From Nocardia brasiliensis (GTDB taxonomy: Bacteria; Actinomycetota; Actinomycetes; Mycobacteriales; Mycobacteriaceae): a stretch of DNA of 64,000 bases. The notes under the pieces are model-generated. The model did no database searches. It was not told where the DNA came from and saw only the letters and a program-made list of their open reading frames with translations. This document shows positions 7,489 through 16,499 of this stretch, one piece after another. The number at the start of each line of letters is the position of its first letter. Position 1 is the first letter of the stretch. The DNA lies in assembly GCF_011801125.1 (NCBI RefSeq), contig NZ_CP046171.1, positions 62,001-126,000 of the forward strand, in the 5' to 3' direction. Made by a program: the position numbers and the translations under genes.

Positions 7489-10400
7489 ATGGCGCAGGAC
7501 GTAATCGGCTATGCCGCACTGCAAGTGGTGCCATCCTTCGCGGGCACCGCAGGCAACCTCGCGGCCGGTCTGTCCGCGCCACTCGTCGCGGCCGGGCGCG
7601 AGGCCGGGCAGGCGACCGGCCGGGCGATCTCGGGCGGAATCGAGGCGGCGCAGGCCGCCGTCGAACGCGCGTCCGAGGCGCTCAAAGTCGCGCGCGAGAA
7701 GCAAGCCGACTCGGTCGGCAAGGTGCGCGTTGCCGAGGAGAAGCTCGCCGAGCTGCGCGCCAAGGGCAACGCCAGCGCCTCGCAGCTCGCCCGCGCCGAG
7801 GAGGCACTCGCCACCGCGCAGCGCAACGCCGACCGCGCCGCGCGCGCCACACAGCGCGCCGTCCAGAACGTGAGCGATGCGCGCGCGGCGCTGGCGAACC
7901 ACACCGACGACGCCGTCGAGAGCGAATCGCGATTCTCCCGCGCGCTCAACGGCGTGACCTCGCGGATGGGCCCGGCCGCCAAGGGAATGCTCGCGCTCGG
8001 CGCGGCCACCGCCGGTGTCGGCAGCGCCATGGATACCGTCTATGAGGCGATGTCGCGCGAGTCGTTGACAGACGTGCTCGCCGCCCAGCTCGGCGCCTCG
8101 CCCGAGCTCGCCGCCCAATACGGCAAGATCGCCGGTGACCTCTACAAGCAGGGCCTCGGCGAGAGCTTCGCCGATGTGAGCTCGGCCGTCGGCGCCGTAC
8201 AGAGTGCCTTTCAGGCGCTCGGCGCGGAAGGCGAAGCGAGCATTGATCAGGTAACCGCTACGGCGCTGAATTTCCAAAAGGTATTCGGCAGCGACGTGCC
8301 CGAGTCGGTGCAGACCGCCTCGCAGCTCGTGACGAACGGGCTCGCGAAGGACAGCACCGAAGCGTTCGATCTGATGACGACCGCATTCCAGCGGGTCCCC
8401 GCCGCGATGCGGGATGAACTCCCGGAAATCATCAACGAATACGGGACGCACTTCCGAGGCTTGGGATTCAACGGGCAAGAGGCATTCACCCTGTTGGTCG
8501 ACGCCGCCCAAAATGGAAAATGGGCGCTGGATAAGACGGGCGACGCGCTCAAAGAATTTACCTTGCGCGGCTCGGACATGTCCAAGGCATCGCAGGAGGC
8601 GTACGAGTCGATCGGGCTCGACGCGGCGGTAATGAGCGACGCCGTTGCCTCGGGCGGCGACGAGGCACAGGACGCGCTACAGCGGGTCGCGCAGGGACTA
8701 CTCGGAATCGAGTCCCCGGCCGAGCGCGCGAATACTGCGGTTGCGCTATTCGGTACGCCGGTGGAAGACCTCGCCATCGACCAGATTCCGCAATTCCTCG
8801 AGGCGCTCGCGGGCGGCTCGGAATCGATGTCGGGATTCGCCGGGGCCGCGGGCGAAATGGGCGACACCGTCAACAACAACACTTCGGGTGCGCTCGAGCG
8901 GCTCAAGCGCGGCATTCAGGATGGGCTCGTGACCGGGCTCACCGAGTCCGCCGGATGGGTCGAGCAGAACAAGACTCTCGCGCTCATTTTCGCCGGCGTC
9001 CTCGGGACCGTCGTCGGCGCGATTACCGCGGTCAAGGTCGCCACCGTCGCATGGAACGCCGCGCAGACCATCGCCGCCGGTGCCACCAAGGCGTGGACCG
9101 CCGTGCAGTGGCTATGGAACGCCGCCATGTCGGCGAACCCGCTCGGCCTGATCGTGATCGCTATCGCCGCGCTCGTCGCCGGAATCGTCGTCGCCTACAA
9201 CAAGAGCGAGACTTTCCGAAACATCGTGCAGGGCGCCTTTTCCGCGATCGGCGCGGCGGCGTCCTGGCTCTGGGACACGATCCTTAAGCCGTACGTCGAT
9301 TGGTTCGTCGGCAATTTGCAGACGGCGGGCAATGTCGCATCCTGGCTGTACACGAACGCCGTCAAGCCAGCGTTCGACGGGATCGGCGCCGCCGCCTCGT
9401 GGCTCTGGGATAACGCCCTCAAGCCCGCCATGACTGGAATCGTGACCGGTCTCGGCTGGGTGAACGACAAGGCGACCGAAGTAAGAGAATGGATCGTCGG
9501 CAAATTCACTGAGGTAATCGACCATTTCCAGAATTTGCCTGGCAGTATGCGGTCGGCCGTGTCCGGGCTATTCGACCCGATCCGGGACAGCTTCAAGACC
9601 GCCCTTAATTGGCTGATCGAGAAGTGGAACAATTTCCGGCTGAGTTTCGATTTCAATATTCCGGTTGTAAACAAGCACGTGCAATTCGCGATCGATACCC
9701 CGGACCTACCGCTGTTCAACCGCGGCGGCGTCGTGTCCGGGCCCGGCACCGGTACGAGCGATTCCATTCTCGCCATGGTGAGCGACGGCGAGTTCATCGT
9801 GCGCGCCCAGTACGCCAAGCGGTACCGGTCGCTGCTCGAGTCGATCAACGCCGGGACGCTGCCCGGCTACGCCGGGGGCGGCCTCGTCGACATTCAGAAC
9901 TGGGCGCGCGGCGAGGCGGGCAAGCCGTACCAGTACGGCGGCACGGGCAACCCGTCGTGGGACTGCTCGGCGTTCGTCGGCGGGGCATGGGCGATTGCCA
10001 CCGGCAAGGAACCGAATCGGCGGTACTTCAACACCGAATCCGACTTCCCCTCGTTCGGATTCGTCGAGGGCCTCGGCGGTCCGAACGACCTGTCGATCGG
10101 CGTCATGCGCGGCGGCGGCGGTCCGAACTCTCACATGGCGATGACCATCGGCGATCTCAACGCCGAGTCGTCCGGATCGGACGGCGTCGAGGTCGGGTCC
10201 CGCGCGCAGGGCGCCGCCGATTTCCCGCTGCAATGGCATTTCCCGCTCGGCGGCAACCCGCTCGACGGCGCGCTCGACGGCTCGACCGGCGGCGGACTCG
10301 GCTCGGGCGGCACCGGCGGCTCGTCGAGCAGCAGCACGGGCGACGGCACCTCGGGCAGCAGCACCCGCCCCGCGGGCAATGCCACGCCGGTGTGGGTCGA

Positions 10401-10743
10401 CAACTGGCCGAGCAACCTCGGCAGCAGCAGCTCGTCGACGACCGGCGCCAGCTCGACCGGCGGCGACAGCAGCTCGACGGCGTACACGCCCGACGACGGC
10501 GGCACGTCCGACCAGTTCGACCAGGCCGCCGCGATCGAGGCCGCCTGGTCCAAGTTCACCGGCTCGATGGGCGACGCCGGAAACACCTTCCTGTCCGGGC
10601 AGAAATCGGCCGTCCCCGGGGTCGGCGGATACATCGACGGAACCGAGAAGCAAGTGAGCAACGTGCAGATTGTCGTCGCCGACGTATACGAGGCGATGAA
10701 CGCCTACAGCCGTGAGCAGAAGCGCCAGACGGTGGGCAAGTAG
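7489..10743 (+). CDS. Tape measure protein with NlpC/P60-like hydrolase domain
   Basis: A 1084-residue protein, the longest in the prophage part of this window. Residues about 50-140 are a charged coiled coil. Hydrophobic segments lie near 499-524 (LALIFAGVLGTVVGAITAV) and 547-570 (GLIVIAIAALVAGIVVAY). Repeated Trp-rich units read AAASWLWDTILKPYVDWF and AAASWLWDNALKPAM. Around residues 797-920 is a cysteine-peptidase-like domain with WDCSAFVGGAWAIATG and a later SHMAMTIGD histidine. A Ser/Gly-rich low-complexity stretch follows (about 930-1000). Length sets tail length; the peptidase domain probably opens peptidoglycan on infection. Confidence 0.85.
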   Translation: MAQDVIGYAALQVVPSFAGTAGNLAAGLSAPLVAAGREAGQATGRAISGGIEAAQAAVERASEALKVAREKQADSVGKVRVAEEKLAELRAKGNASASQLARAEEALATAQRNADRAARATQRAVQNVSDARAALANHTDDAVESESRFSRALNGVTSRMGPAAKGMLALGAATAGVGSAMDTVYEAMSRESLTDVLAAQLGASPELAAQYGKIAGDLYKQGLGESFADVSSAVGAVQSAFQALGAEGEASIDQVTATALNFQKVFGSDVPESVQTASQLVTNGLAKDSTEAFDLMTTAFQRVPAAMRDELPEIINEYGTHFRGLGFNGQEAFTLLVDAAQNGKWALDKTGDALKEFTLRGSDMSKASQEAYESIGLDAAVMSDAVASGGDEAQDALQRVAQGLLGIESPAERANTAVALFGTPVEDLAIDQIPQFLEALAGGSESMSGFAGAAGEMGDTVNNNTSGALERLKRGIQDGLVTGLTESAGWVEQNKTLALIFAGVLGTVVGAITAVKVATVAWNAAQTIAAGATKAWTAVQWLWNAAMSANPLGLIVIAIAALVAGIVVAYNKSETFRNIVQGAFSAIGAAASWLWDTILKPYVDWFVGNLQTAGNVASWLYTNAVKPAFDGIGAAASWLWDNALKPAMTGIVTGLGWVNDKATEVREWIVGKFTEVIDHFQNLPGSMRSAVSGLFDPIRDSFKTALNWLIEKWNNFRLSFDFNIPVVNKHVQFAIDTPDLPLFNRGGVVSGPGTGTSDSILAMVSDGEFIVRAQYAKRYRSLLESINAGTLPGYAGGGLVDIQNWARGEAGKPYQYGGTGNPSWDCSAFVGGAWAIATGKEPNRRYFNTESDFPSFGFVEGLGGPNDLSIGVMRGGGGPNSHMAMTIGDLNAESSGSDGVEVGSRAQGAADFPLQWHFPLGGNPLDGALDGSTGGGLGSGGTGGSSSSSTGDGTSGSSTRPAGNATPVWVDNWPSNLGSSSSSTTGASSTGGDSSSTAYTPDDGGTSDQFDQAAAIEAAWSKFTGSMGDAGNTFLSGQKSAVPGVGGYIDGTEKQVSNVQIVVADVYEAMNAYSREQKRQTVGK

Positions 10744-10745
10744 CC

Positions 10746-11729
10746 ATGGGCGTGCACGCCACTGTCGAGCTGTTCGGGTGCGACGACTCGTATTTCTGCC
10801 TGTCGGGCGCGGACGCCGGCAATCAGAACGTCGTACTCGGCACGAACCCGCAGGGCCTCTACGACGCCCCGGTCAAGGTCGCCATGAAGCGCGGCGCGTT
10901 CGAGGTCGGCGGCAAACCGTCCAAGGTCGACCGCCCGTACCGCGAGCTCGACCTCGGTCTCGGCGCGTTCTCGATGGAGACCGACGAGGACAAGCGCGCC
11001 GAGGAGTGGGCCGAGGTCGATTCGCGGCTACGCGGCGCGTTCGACTACGAGCTCGATCCGTGGGACCCGGACGCGAAACCTGCCCGCCTCGCGATCACCA
11101 CGGCGCGCAGCGGTACCCGCTGGCTCGATGTGCTGCTCATGGAATCGCCCATCATGGCGATGGACACCGACCCATGGGACTACGGGCACTCGCTACTGCC
11201 CGTCAAGCTCGTTGCGCCACAGCCGATGTGGTATCAGGACGACTGGACGGGCGACGATGAGCACCCGGCCGGATGGCAGATCGAGGGCGCCCCGTCCGGC
11301 GAGGGCGAGGTGTGGGTGTGCAACCCGACCGATCGGCCGATGGCGCATACGGTCGTCATCACCGGCAAGGGCCGTGCGCACATTCCCGATGTGTCATGGA
11401 CCGGGCCGAAGGGCGCCCGCGTGATCGGCGTCGATTTCCGTTCGGGCCGTGACGATTCCGACCGCGCCCTCGTCACGATCCCCATCGGCGAGGTGCACGG
11501 GTCCGGCCTCGTCGCGCACGTCGACCGGATGCGTATCCCGTGGGAAGACTTCACCGGCACGAACGTAACCGGCCTGTTCGGTGGTAACCGCCTGCTCTAC
11601 GTGATCCCGCCGTACACGCCGTGGACGGCGTTGCCGGTCGCCGCGTCCGAGATCACCTCGCCGACGTTCGGAATCCTGTTCAGGCAGCCGCGGCTCTGGT
11701 CGCGCCCGTGGGGCCTCGAGAGGTTCTGA
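10746..11729 (+). CDS. Minor tail protein, distal tail (Dit)-like
   Basis: A 327-residue protein starting two bases after the tape measure stop. It has the length and position of the distal tail protein linking tube to baseplate. Visible pattern: an N-terminal beta-rich half with DRPYRELDLGLGAFSMETDE, a middle MWYQDDWTGDD, and a C-terminal half with NPTDRPMAHTVVITGKGRAH typical of tail proteins with a second galectin-like or Ig-like fold. Assignment is by order plus general likeness. Confidence 0.65.
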   Translation: MGVHATVELFGCDDSYFCLSGADAGNQNVVLGTNPQGLYDAPVKVAMKRGAFEVGGKPSKVDRPYRELDLGLGAFSMETDEDKRAEEWAEVDSRLRGAFDYELDPWDPDAKPARLAITTARSGTRWLDVLLMESPIMAMDTDPWDYGHSLLPVKLVAPQPMWYQDDWTGDDEHPAGWQIEGAPSGEGEVWVCNPTDRPMAHTVVITGKGRAHIPDVSWTGPKGARVIGVDFRSGRDDSDRALVTIPIGEVHGSGLVAHVDRMRIPWEDFTGTNVTGLFGGNRLLYVIPPYTPWTALPVAASEITSPTFGILFRQPRLWSRPWGLERF

Positions 11730-11730
11730 C

Positions 11731-13419
11731 ATGGCCGCGATGACTGCTGACCTGCTCGCCGAGTGCGAGGCCATCTGGCAGGTCACCGAGCAACGCGAAC
11801 GGCAGCGGGCCGCGCAGCGCCTCGAGCCGCCCGAGGTGGGCATCTACGACGGCGAGATGCGCCCGCAGGGGTGGCTCGACGCCGCATACCTCGGTGATTT
11901 CGAGTGGGTCGACAACGACACCGGCGCCGGAATCACAGAGATTCCGTGGGATCACTATCTAGCGCAATGGATGTGGGACGAGCACGGCCGAATCCAGCGC
12001 GGCGAAAAGCGCGTCGTCGTGATCGTCGTCGAGTGCCGCAACGGCGCGAGGTGGTCGGGCCGCCTCGAATCCGTCTCCGCCGAGAAGCGCGAAGATGGCT
12101 CGAAAGTGCTTGTGGTCGAATGGCTTTCGGATTACGAGACGGTCAAGTGGTACACCGTTTGGTCGAACCCGTTTTTGCCCTCGATCCTGCAGTTTCCCCG
12201 GGTTTTCATGCTGGCCGGGGGCGCCCGGTGGAGCCTGCTTACCGCCCTGCACCTGCAGGTCATGCGGGAACAACAGAACTGGTGGAACCTCCCCGACGAC
12301 CCGCTCGACCCTGGCTCATGGGTACCGGCCGACGTGTCGCAGTGGTCGGTCGTCGTCAAGCCGCACTCGTTCTCCGACGACCTCGCCGACGGCATCCTGT
12401 GGTGCCTGCTCTCGTCGCGGTTCAAGAACTGGCACAACATCGCCACACCCATTCTGAATGACGCCGAGCTGTCGCTCACCTGGCGTCGGTACATGCCCGA
12501 CCTCGGCGACGAGCAGCCCATACCCGGCATGACGCTGCGGCCCGGCGCTCTCGTCATCGACATAGTCGACAAGAGCGGGTACTACAACCAGGGCACGAGC
12601 AACGGCGGCACGTTGTGGGACGGGTTGATTCGCACCGTCGCGTCGTTCGCCGCTCCCTTCATTGACCCGGTCGTGCAAGAAGTCGCCGACATCGACGAGC
12701 CGACATACAAGATCCCCGACCTACTCGGCACCTCCAAGACCACGCCGTACGTGGTGTGGCTCGAGGGCGAAGAGACCGGCATCCAGTCGAGCAAAAACAA
12801 GCGGTGGCCGTCTAAGGGTAAGCAGGTCGTCGTCGGCGGCCACAGCGCCTACGGCGTGAACGAGGCCATCTCAGCAGCCGTACAGCTATCGTTCGATCTC
12901 CTCAGTGCCGCATTGTTCATTCCGGCCGTTGGGGGTAGCGCTGATGCCCTGCTTGCGCCCCTCTACACCGACACTGTGCTTAGCTGGATGAACGTTAAGT
13001 CATTGGCGCGCAGTACAACTGACGGCTGGGCGGGCTATTTCGAGTACTTCCAAGATGGCGCCGACAGGGCGTTCACGATCGAGTCTCTACTCGTGCTCCG
13101 GGCCGGTTTCTGGGCCACTCGAACCAAGTTCGCCGCCGAGGTAAATGTCGCTGATGGTTCGCCATGGGTGATCGGCGACCAGGGCAAGGGGCACTGCTGG
13201 CTCGGCGACCGCGTCGGTTTCGGCATCCTCGGCGACCGCACCGGCCGAATTCACGTCGACCGCATCACATCAATCCGGTTGCGCTACAGCGACTCCGAGC
13301 CGCTGTCATGGATTCCCGTAATCGGCGACAACGCCGACGACAAGGACCCCGCGGTGCGCGCAATCGAGAAGCTCGAGGGCGTGTTCTCCGCGTTGCACGA
13401 CCTCGGCGTTTTCGGCTGA
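11731..13419 (+). CDS. Minor tail protein, ReqiPepy6 Gp37-like (tail hub)
   Basis: A 562-residue protein. The sequence GIYDGEMRPQGWLDAAYLGD near the start, KWYTVWSNPFLPSILQFPR around 140 and NWWNLPDDPLDPGSW around 190 fit the Gp37-like tail proteins of actinophages, which occupy the Tal/hub position after Dit. The C-terminal third has GDRVGFGILGDRTGRIHVDR. It probably forms the tail tip hub that contacts the cell envelope. It ends 35 bases before the next gene. Confidence 0.7.
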   Translation: MAAMTADLLAECEAIWQVTEQRERQRAAQRLEPPEVGIYDGEMRPQGWLDAAYLGDFEWVDNDTGAGITEIPWDHYLAQWMWDEHGRIQRGEKRVVVIVVECRNGARWSGRLESVSAEKREDGSKVLVVEWLSDYETVKWYTVWSNPFLPSILQFPRVFMLAGGARWSLLTALHLQVMREQQNWWNLPDDPLDPGSWVPADVSQWSVVVKPHSFSDDLADGILWCLLSSRFKNWHNIATPILNDAELSLTWRRYMPDLGDEQPIPGMTLRPGALVIDIVDKSGYYNQGTSNGGTLWDGLIRTVASFAAPFIDPVVQEVADIDEPTYKIPDLLGTSKTTPYVVWLEGEETGIQSSKNKRWPSKGKQVVVGGHSAYGVNEAISAAVQLSFDLLSAALFIPAVGGSADALLAPLYTDTVLSWMNVKSLARSTTDGWAGYFEYFQDGADRAFTIESLLVLRAGFWATRTKFAAEVNVADGSPWVIGDQGKGHCWLGDRVGFGILGDRTGRIHVDRITSIRLRYSDSEPLSWIPVIGDNADDKDPAVRAIEKLEGVFSALHDLGVFG

Positions 13420-13454
13420 TCCACCAACCACGCCAGCAAGTTAGGAGGCCCGCC

Positions 13455-13706
13455 GTGTCGCAGGCACAGCTCGTCTACTTCCAAGTTCCGGCCGCCCCGC
13501 CCGCCCCGCCCGGCCCGTGTCGGCCGTACGTCGAGTTGCGCTCGGCGGTCCCGCCGCCGGTCTCGGCCGCCGCGCGGTGTCTCGTCGGCGAGGTCGCGCA
13601 GTTCGACGAGTGCGAGGACGACGTCGACCCGTACTCGCAGGTCCCGGTGCGCTACCGCGGGCGCGTCATGGCCGCGCCCCTGCACGCGATTCGGCCGGTC
13701 CTGTGA
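13455..13706 (+). CDS. Small tail-region protein
   Basis: An 83-residue protein with GTG at 13455 and a strong AGGAGG at 13443-13448, which decides this start over a longer upstream frame. It is Pro-rich at the N-terminus (FQVPAAPPAPPGPCRPYVEL) and ends with VRYRGRVMAAPLHAIRPVL. No domain is recognised. It overlaps the next gene by 4 bases and belongs to the minor tail operon. Confidence 0.55.
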   Translation: MSQAQLVYFQVPAAPPAPPGPCRPYVELRSAVPPPVSAAARCLVGEVAQFDECEDDVDPYSQVPVRYRGRVMAAPLHAIRPVL

Positions 13707-14404
13707 GCGACATCGAGGACGCGCCCCCGCAGGCACCCGGCGCCGAACTGCCGACCCCGCAGCGCCGCGCGTGCACCGTGTGCGGAACTCGCCGATGCCC
13801 GTGCGAGTGGTGCCACATCGCATGTGGAATCGACCACTCGCCGCGGTTGCCGGCGAACTCGTTTCCGACCGTCGACAACTGCAATCCCGAGTGCCCGGCC
13901 GAGGCATTCTTGCCGTTCCTCGTGGGCCTGCCCGGGATGCGCGGCGCATCCATGGCCGTACCAATCTCAGGCCTGAAATCGTGGTCGGTTCGCCTGTGGA
14001 ACGGCGGCGCCCGCCGCGTCGCTGAACAGCGCGAGTTCTACTGGCCGCCTCGACAGGGCGAGATAAACCCCCTGTTCGCCGCGGGCGAGTGGAAGGACGA
14101 GCCGCCGCCAGCCGACTGGACAACCGAAGTCGACGCGCAGGCGCTCGCGAACGTGATGCAAGCCGAGCTCAGTCGCCAGCTCGAACAGCGCGAGGCCGCC
14201 GCCGAGGTCGCCCGCCCGGCCGAGGTCGCCCGCGGTTACGTCACCCGCATAACCCGATTCGACCCGACCGAACACACGGTTACCGAGGTGCTCGCCCACC
14301 TACGCACCGCGAGCGCGGCCGAGGTGCATCGCGTGATCGGCATCGAGGCCGAGACCAGCAAGCGCGCCGGAATCCTCAAGCGCTACAAGGAGAGTGGACA
14401 GTGA
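13703..14404 (+). CDS. Cys-rich (zinc-ribbon-like) tail-region protein
   Basis: A 233-residue protein, GTG at 13703 overlapping the previous stop. Residues 20-40 hold a dense cysteine cluster (CTVCGTRRCPCEWCHIACG) plus CNPECP downstream, suggesting a small zinc-binding module. The C-terminal third is a charged helix followed by HTVTEVLAHLRTASAAEVHR and AGILKRYKESGQ, a short helical motif common in phage tail-region proteins and sometimes fused to connector proteins. Function unknown. Overlaps the lysin gene by 4 bases. Confidence 0.5.
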   Translation: MSDIEDAPPQAPGAELPTPQRRACTVCGTRRCPCEWCHIACGIDHSPRLPANSFPTVDNCNPECPAEAFLPFLVGLPGMRGASMAVPISGLKSWSVRLWNGGARRVAEQREFYWPPRQGEINPLFAAGEWKDEPPPADWTTEVDAQALANVMQAELSRQLEQREAAAEVARPAEVARGYVTRITRFDPTEHTVTEVLAHLRTASAAEVHRVIGIEAETSKRAGILKRYKESGQ

Positions 14405-14988
14405 CCGAACGCATCCTTGACCACACGTACAGCCCCCAGGAAACGGGCTATTGGTGCGGCCCGGCCGCGACGCAGATCGCGCTCACCGCGCTAGGCATCG
14501 ACGTGGCCGAGCAGCAGCTCGCCGACGAGCTCGGTACCGACACGGACGGTACCGACTGGATCGGACAGATAACCGCGGTGCTCTCCCGGCGCAGCGGACA
14601 GCCATACGTCACGGTCGAGATTCCGAACGACCCGCCCACCGACGGGCAGCGCGCCCGATTGTGGGACGACATCGTAGGCAGCATCGACGGCGGTAACGCC
14701 GTGGTCGCGAACATCGTCGCCCCGCCCGGCAACCAACCGCCCGGATATCCGTCGAATCAGACGATTTGGCACTACTTTGCCATTGTCGGATACGACGACC
14801 ACACGCGCGCCGTCTACGTTGCCGACCCCGCGCGGTTCGGCGGCCTCGAGCACTACTGGCTCTCACTCGGCAAGCTGGCGAGCCTCATCACGCCCAAGGG
14901 CTACGCCGCCGCGCCGACCGCGTCCGCCGACGCCGAGGTGTGGCGCGACAACCTCGTGCAGATGCTCGGCCCGGGCGGTGCCCAATGA
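14401..14988 (+). CDS. Lysin A, C39-like peptidase part
   Basis: A 195-residue papain-like peptidase. Cys19 lies in SPQETGYWCGPAATQIAL and the likely catalytic His near residue 124 in WHYFAIVGYDD. This is the C39-type peptidase found as N-terminal domain of many actinophage lysin A proteins, where it cuts peptide stems of peptidoglycan. Here it is a separate gene. GTG at 14401 overlaps the previous stop, and its own stop overlaps the muramidase start (ATGA). Together with the next gene it forms a split lysin A. Confidence 0.8.
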   Translation: MTERILDHTYSPQETGYWCGPAATQIALTALGIDVAEQQLADELGTDTDGTDWIGQITAVLSRRSGQPYVTVEIPNDPPTDGQRARLWDDIVGSIDGGNAVVANIVAPPGNQPPGYPSNQTIWHYFAIVGYDDHTRAVYVADPARFGGLEHYWLSLGKLASLITPKGYAAAPTASADAEVWRDNLVQMLGPGGAQ

Positions 14989-15857
14989 CGGTATGGGGCG
15001 TCGATATCTCGTCGTGGCAGGCCGGTATCCGGCTCGACCGCGTCGCCGCCGAGGGATTCTCTGCCGTCATCGCCAAGGCCACGCAGGGCGACTACTACGC
15101 GAGCCCCGAGTACGCGCGGCAGAAGCTCGACGCGCTCGGCAACCGGTTGCGGTTCATGGCGTACCACTACGTCGACGGCAACACGGGCGCGGTCGAGCAG
15201 GTCGACCAGTACGAGCGCGTCGAGCCCGACCGGCGCGTGCCCGTGATGCTCGACCACGAGGACAACTCGGGCGGCGCTGACGTGCTGCGCGACGTGCACG
15301 CCGAGTTCGTGCGCCGCGGCTACGCCGTCGCGCTGATCTACATTCCGCGCTGGTACTGGGACCGCATCGGCCGCCCCGACCTATCCGGCCTGCCGCCGAT
15401 CATGGCGAGCAGCTACGGCAGCGACCAGCCCGGCTACGCCTCGTCGCTGTACCCCGGCGACGGTTCGCCCGGATGGGCGCCCTACGGCGGCAACGACGTC
15501 GCCGTACTCCAGTTCACACAACGTGCCCGCGTCGCCGGTCTGCTGATCGACGCATGGGCGTATCGCGGCACCCCCGCCGCCCTCAACGCGCTGTTCAGCG
15601 CAGGAAGTGAGGCCCCCGCCATGAGCGAGGCGAAGGACGTACAGACTCAGCTCCGCGGCCCCGACCTGAACGGATGGCCGCAGCTCGGTGACAAGACGCT
15701 CGTCGACGCGGTCGCCGATATGCGAGACCAGCTCGGCGGCCCCGACCACAATTTCGGCGGGTGGCCGCAGCTCGGCGGCCGCACGCTCGTCGATGCCGTC
15801 GCGGCGATCGGCGAGCACCTCGGCCTGCCCGGATTCGCTGCGCCTAAGGCGAAGTGA
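14985..15857 (+). CDS. Lysin A, GH25 muramidase part with C-terminal repeats
   Basis: A 290-residue protein. Residues 1-200 are a GH25 lysozyme: VWGVDISSWQ with Asp7, AKATQGDYYASPEY, YHYVDGN and the acidic cluster VMLDHED (residues 88-93) that holds the catalytic acids in the family. Residues about 220-285 contain two copies of a GWPQLG-TLVDAV unit (LNGWPQLGDKTLVDAVADM and FGGWPQLGGRTLVDAVAAI), a cell-wall binding repeat typical of actinophage lysins. It cleaves the glycan while its partner cleaves peptides. A mycolylarabinogalactan esterase (lysin B) is not visible in the window. Confidence 0.88.
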   Translation: MTVWGVDISSWQAGIRLDRVAAEGFSAVIAKATQGDYYASPEYARQKLDALGNRLRFMAYHYVDGNTGAVEQVDQYERVEPDRRVPVMLDHEDNSGGADVLRDVHAEFVRRGYAVALIYIPRWYWDRIGRPDLSGLPPIMASSYGSDQPGYASSLYPGDGSPGWAPYGGNDVAVLQFTQRARVAGLLIDAWAYRGTPAALNALFSAGSEAPAMSEAKDVQTQLRGPDLNGWPQLGDKTLVDAVADMRDQLGGPDHNFGGWPQLGGRTLVDAVAAIGEHLGLPGFAAPKAK

Positions 15858-16120
15858 TGGGGCGCCACTCGGCGCCGGACGCGCCGACGCAGGTTCGGTT
15901 CCCGTGGCGCGCAGTCACTCGCTCTGTGTTTCAGGCGGGCGTCGGTATCGCCGCCGCTATGCCGGTGATCGTCGAGTCGTCGGGCCTGTCCTCGACCGCA
16001 TGGGGCGTCGGAACGGCGATCGGCGTCTCGGCGGCCGTCACGCGCGTGATGGCTATCCCCGCGGTGAATCTGGCGCTCGCGCAGTGGGCACCGTGGTTGG
16101 CCGCCGAGCCGAGGCAGTGA
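15857..16120 (+). CDS. Holin-like membrane protein
   Basis: An 87-residue protein whose ATG overlaps the lysin stop by one base (TGATG). After a charged N-terminus it has two predicted membrane segments, around AVTRSVFQAGVGIAAAMPVI and WGVGTAIGVSAAVTRVMAI, with a short C-terminus. Two transmembrane helices, small size and position directly after lysin A fit a holin that permeabilises the membrane at lysis. The exact family is not recognised. Confidence 0.65.
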   Translation: MGRHSAPDAPTQVRFPWRAVTRSVFQAGVGIAAAMPVIVESSGLSSTAWGVGTAIGVSAAVTRVMAIPAVNLALAQWAPWLAAEPRQ

Positions 16121-16153
16121 CCGCTCATGACCTACGCAGCAGGAGGCGATGAC

Positions 16154-16498
16154 GTGCTGAGCGAGATGATCGTCGCCGCGGGCGGCGCGCTAGGTGTGGG
16201 CGGACTTGGCGGTGCGCTGGTCGGCGCGATCGTCGGCCGTCGCGGTCGCAAGGTCGACGCCCTCGAGAAGATAGAGGGCATCGCGACCCGGCTCGCCGAC
16301 AAGGCCACCGAGGCGGCCGACAAGCGGGTCGAGCAGGTCGAGGCGAAACTGTCGGCCTACGAACAGCGCGACCACGAGCGCGAACAGGCACGGCGCGTGG
16401 CGTCGATGCTGCACACGCAATGGGACATGGCAATCGCCGAGCAGGTACGTGCGCTCGGCGGCACGGTCCCGCCGCCCCCGCCGCTCGAGGTGGTGTGA
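16154..16498 (+). CDS. Second holin or membrane-anchored coiled-coil protein
   Basis: GTG at 16154 is chosen because AGGAGG at 16141-16146 is at proper spacing; an ATG at 16127 in frame lacks one. The 114-residue product has one Gly/Ala-rich membrane segment (MIVAAGGALGVGGLGGALVG) then a basic RRGRK stop-transfer and a long charged helix (ADKATEAADKRVEQVEAKLS). The C-terminus is Pro-rich. Actinophages often carry two adjacent holin-like genes; this would be the single-pass member, acting as holin or antiholin. Confidence 0.55.
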   Translation: MLSEMIVAAGGALGVGGLGGALVGAIVGRRGRKVDALEKIEGIATRLADKATEAADKRVEQVEAKLSAYEQRDHEREQARRVASMLHTQWDMAIAEQVRALGGTVPPPPPLEVV

Positions 16499-16499
16499 C

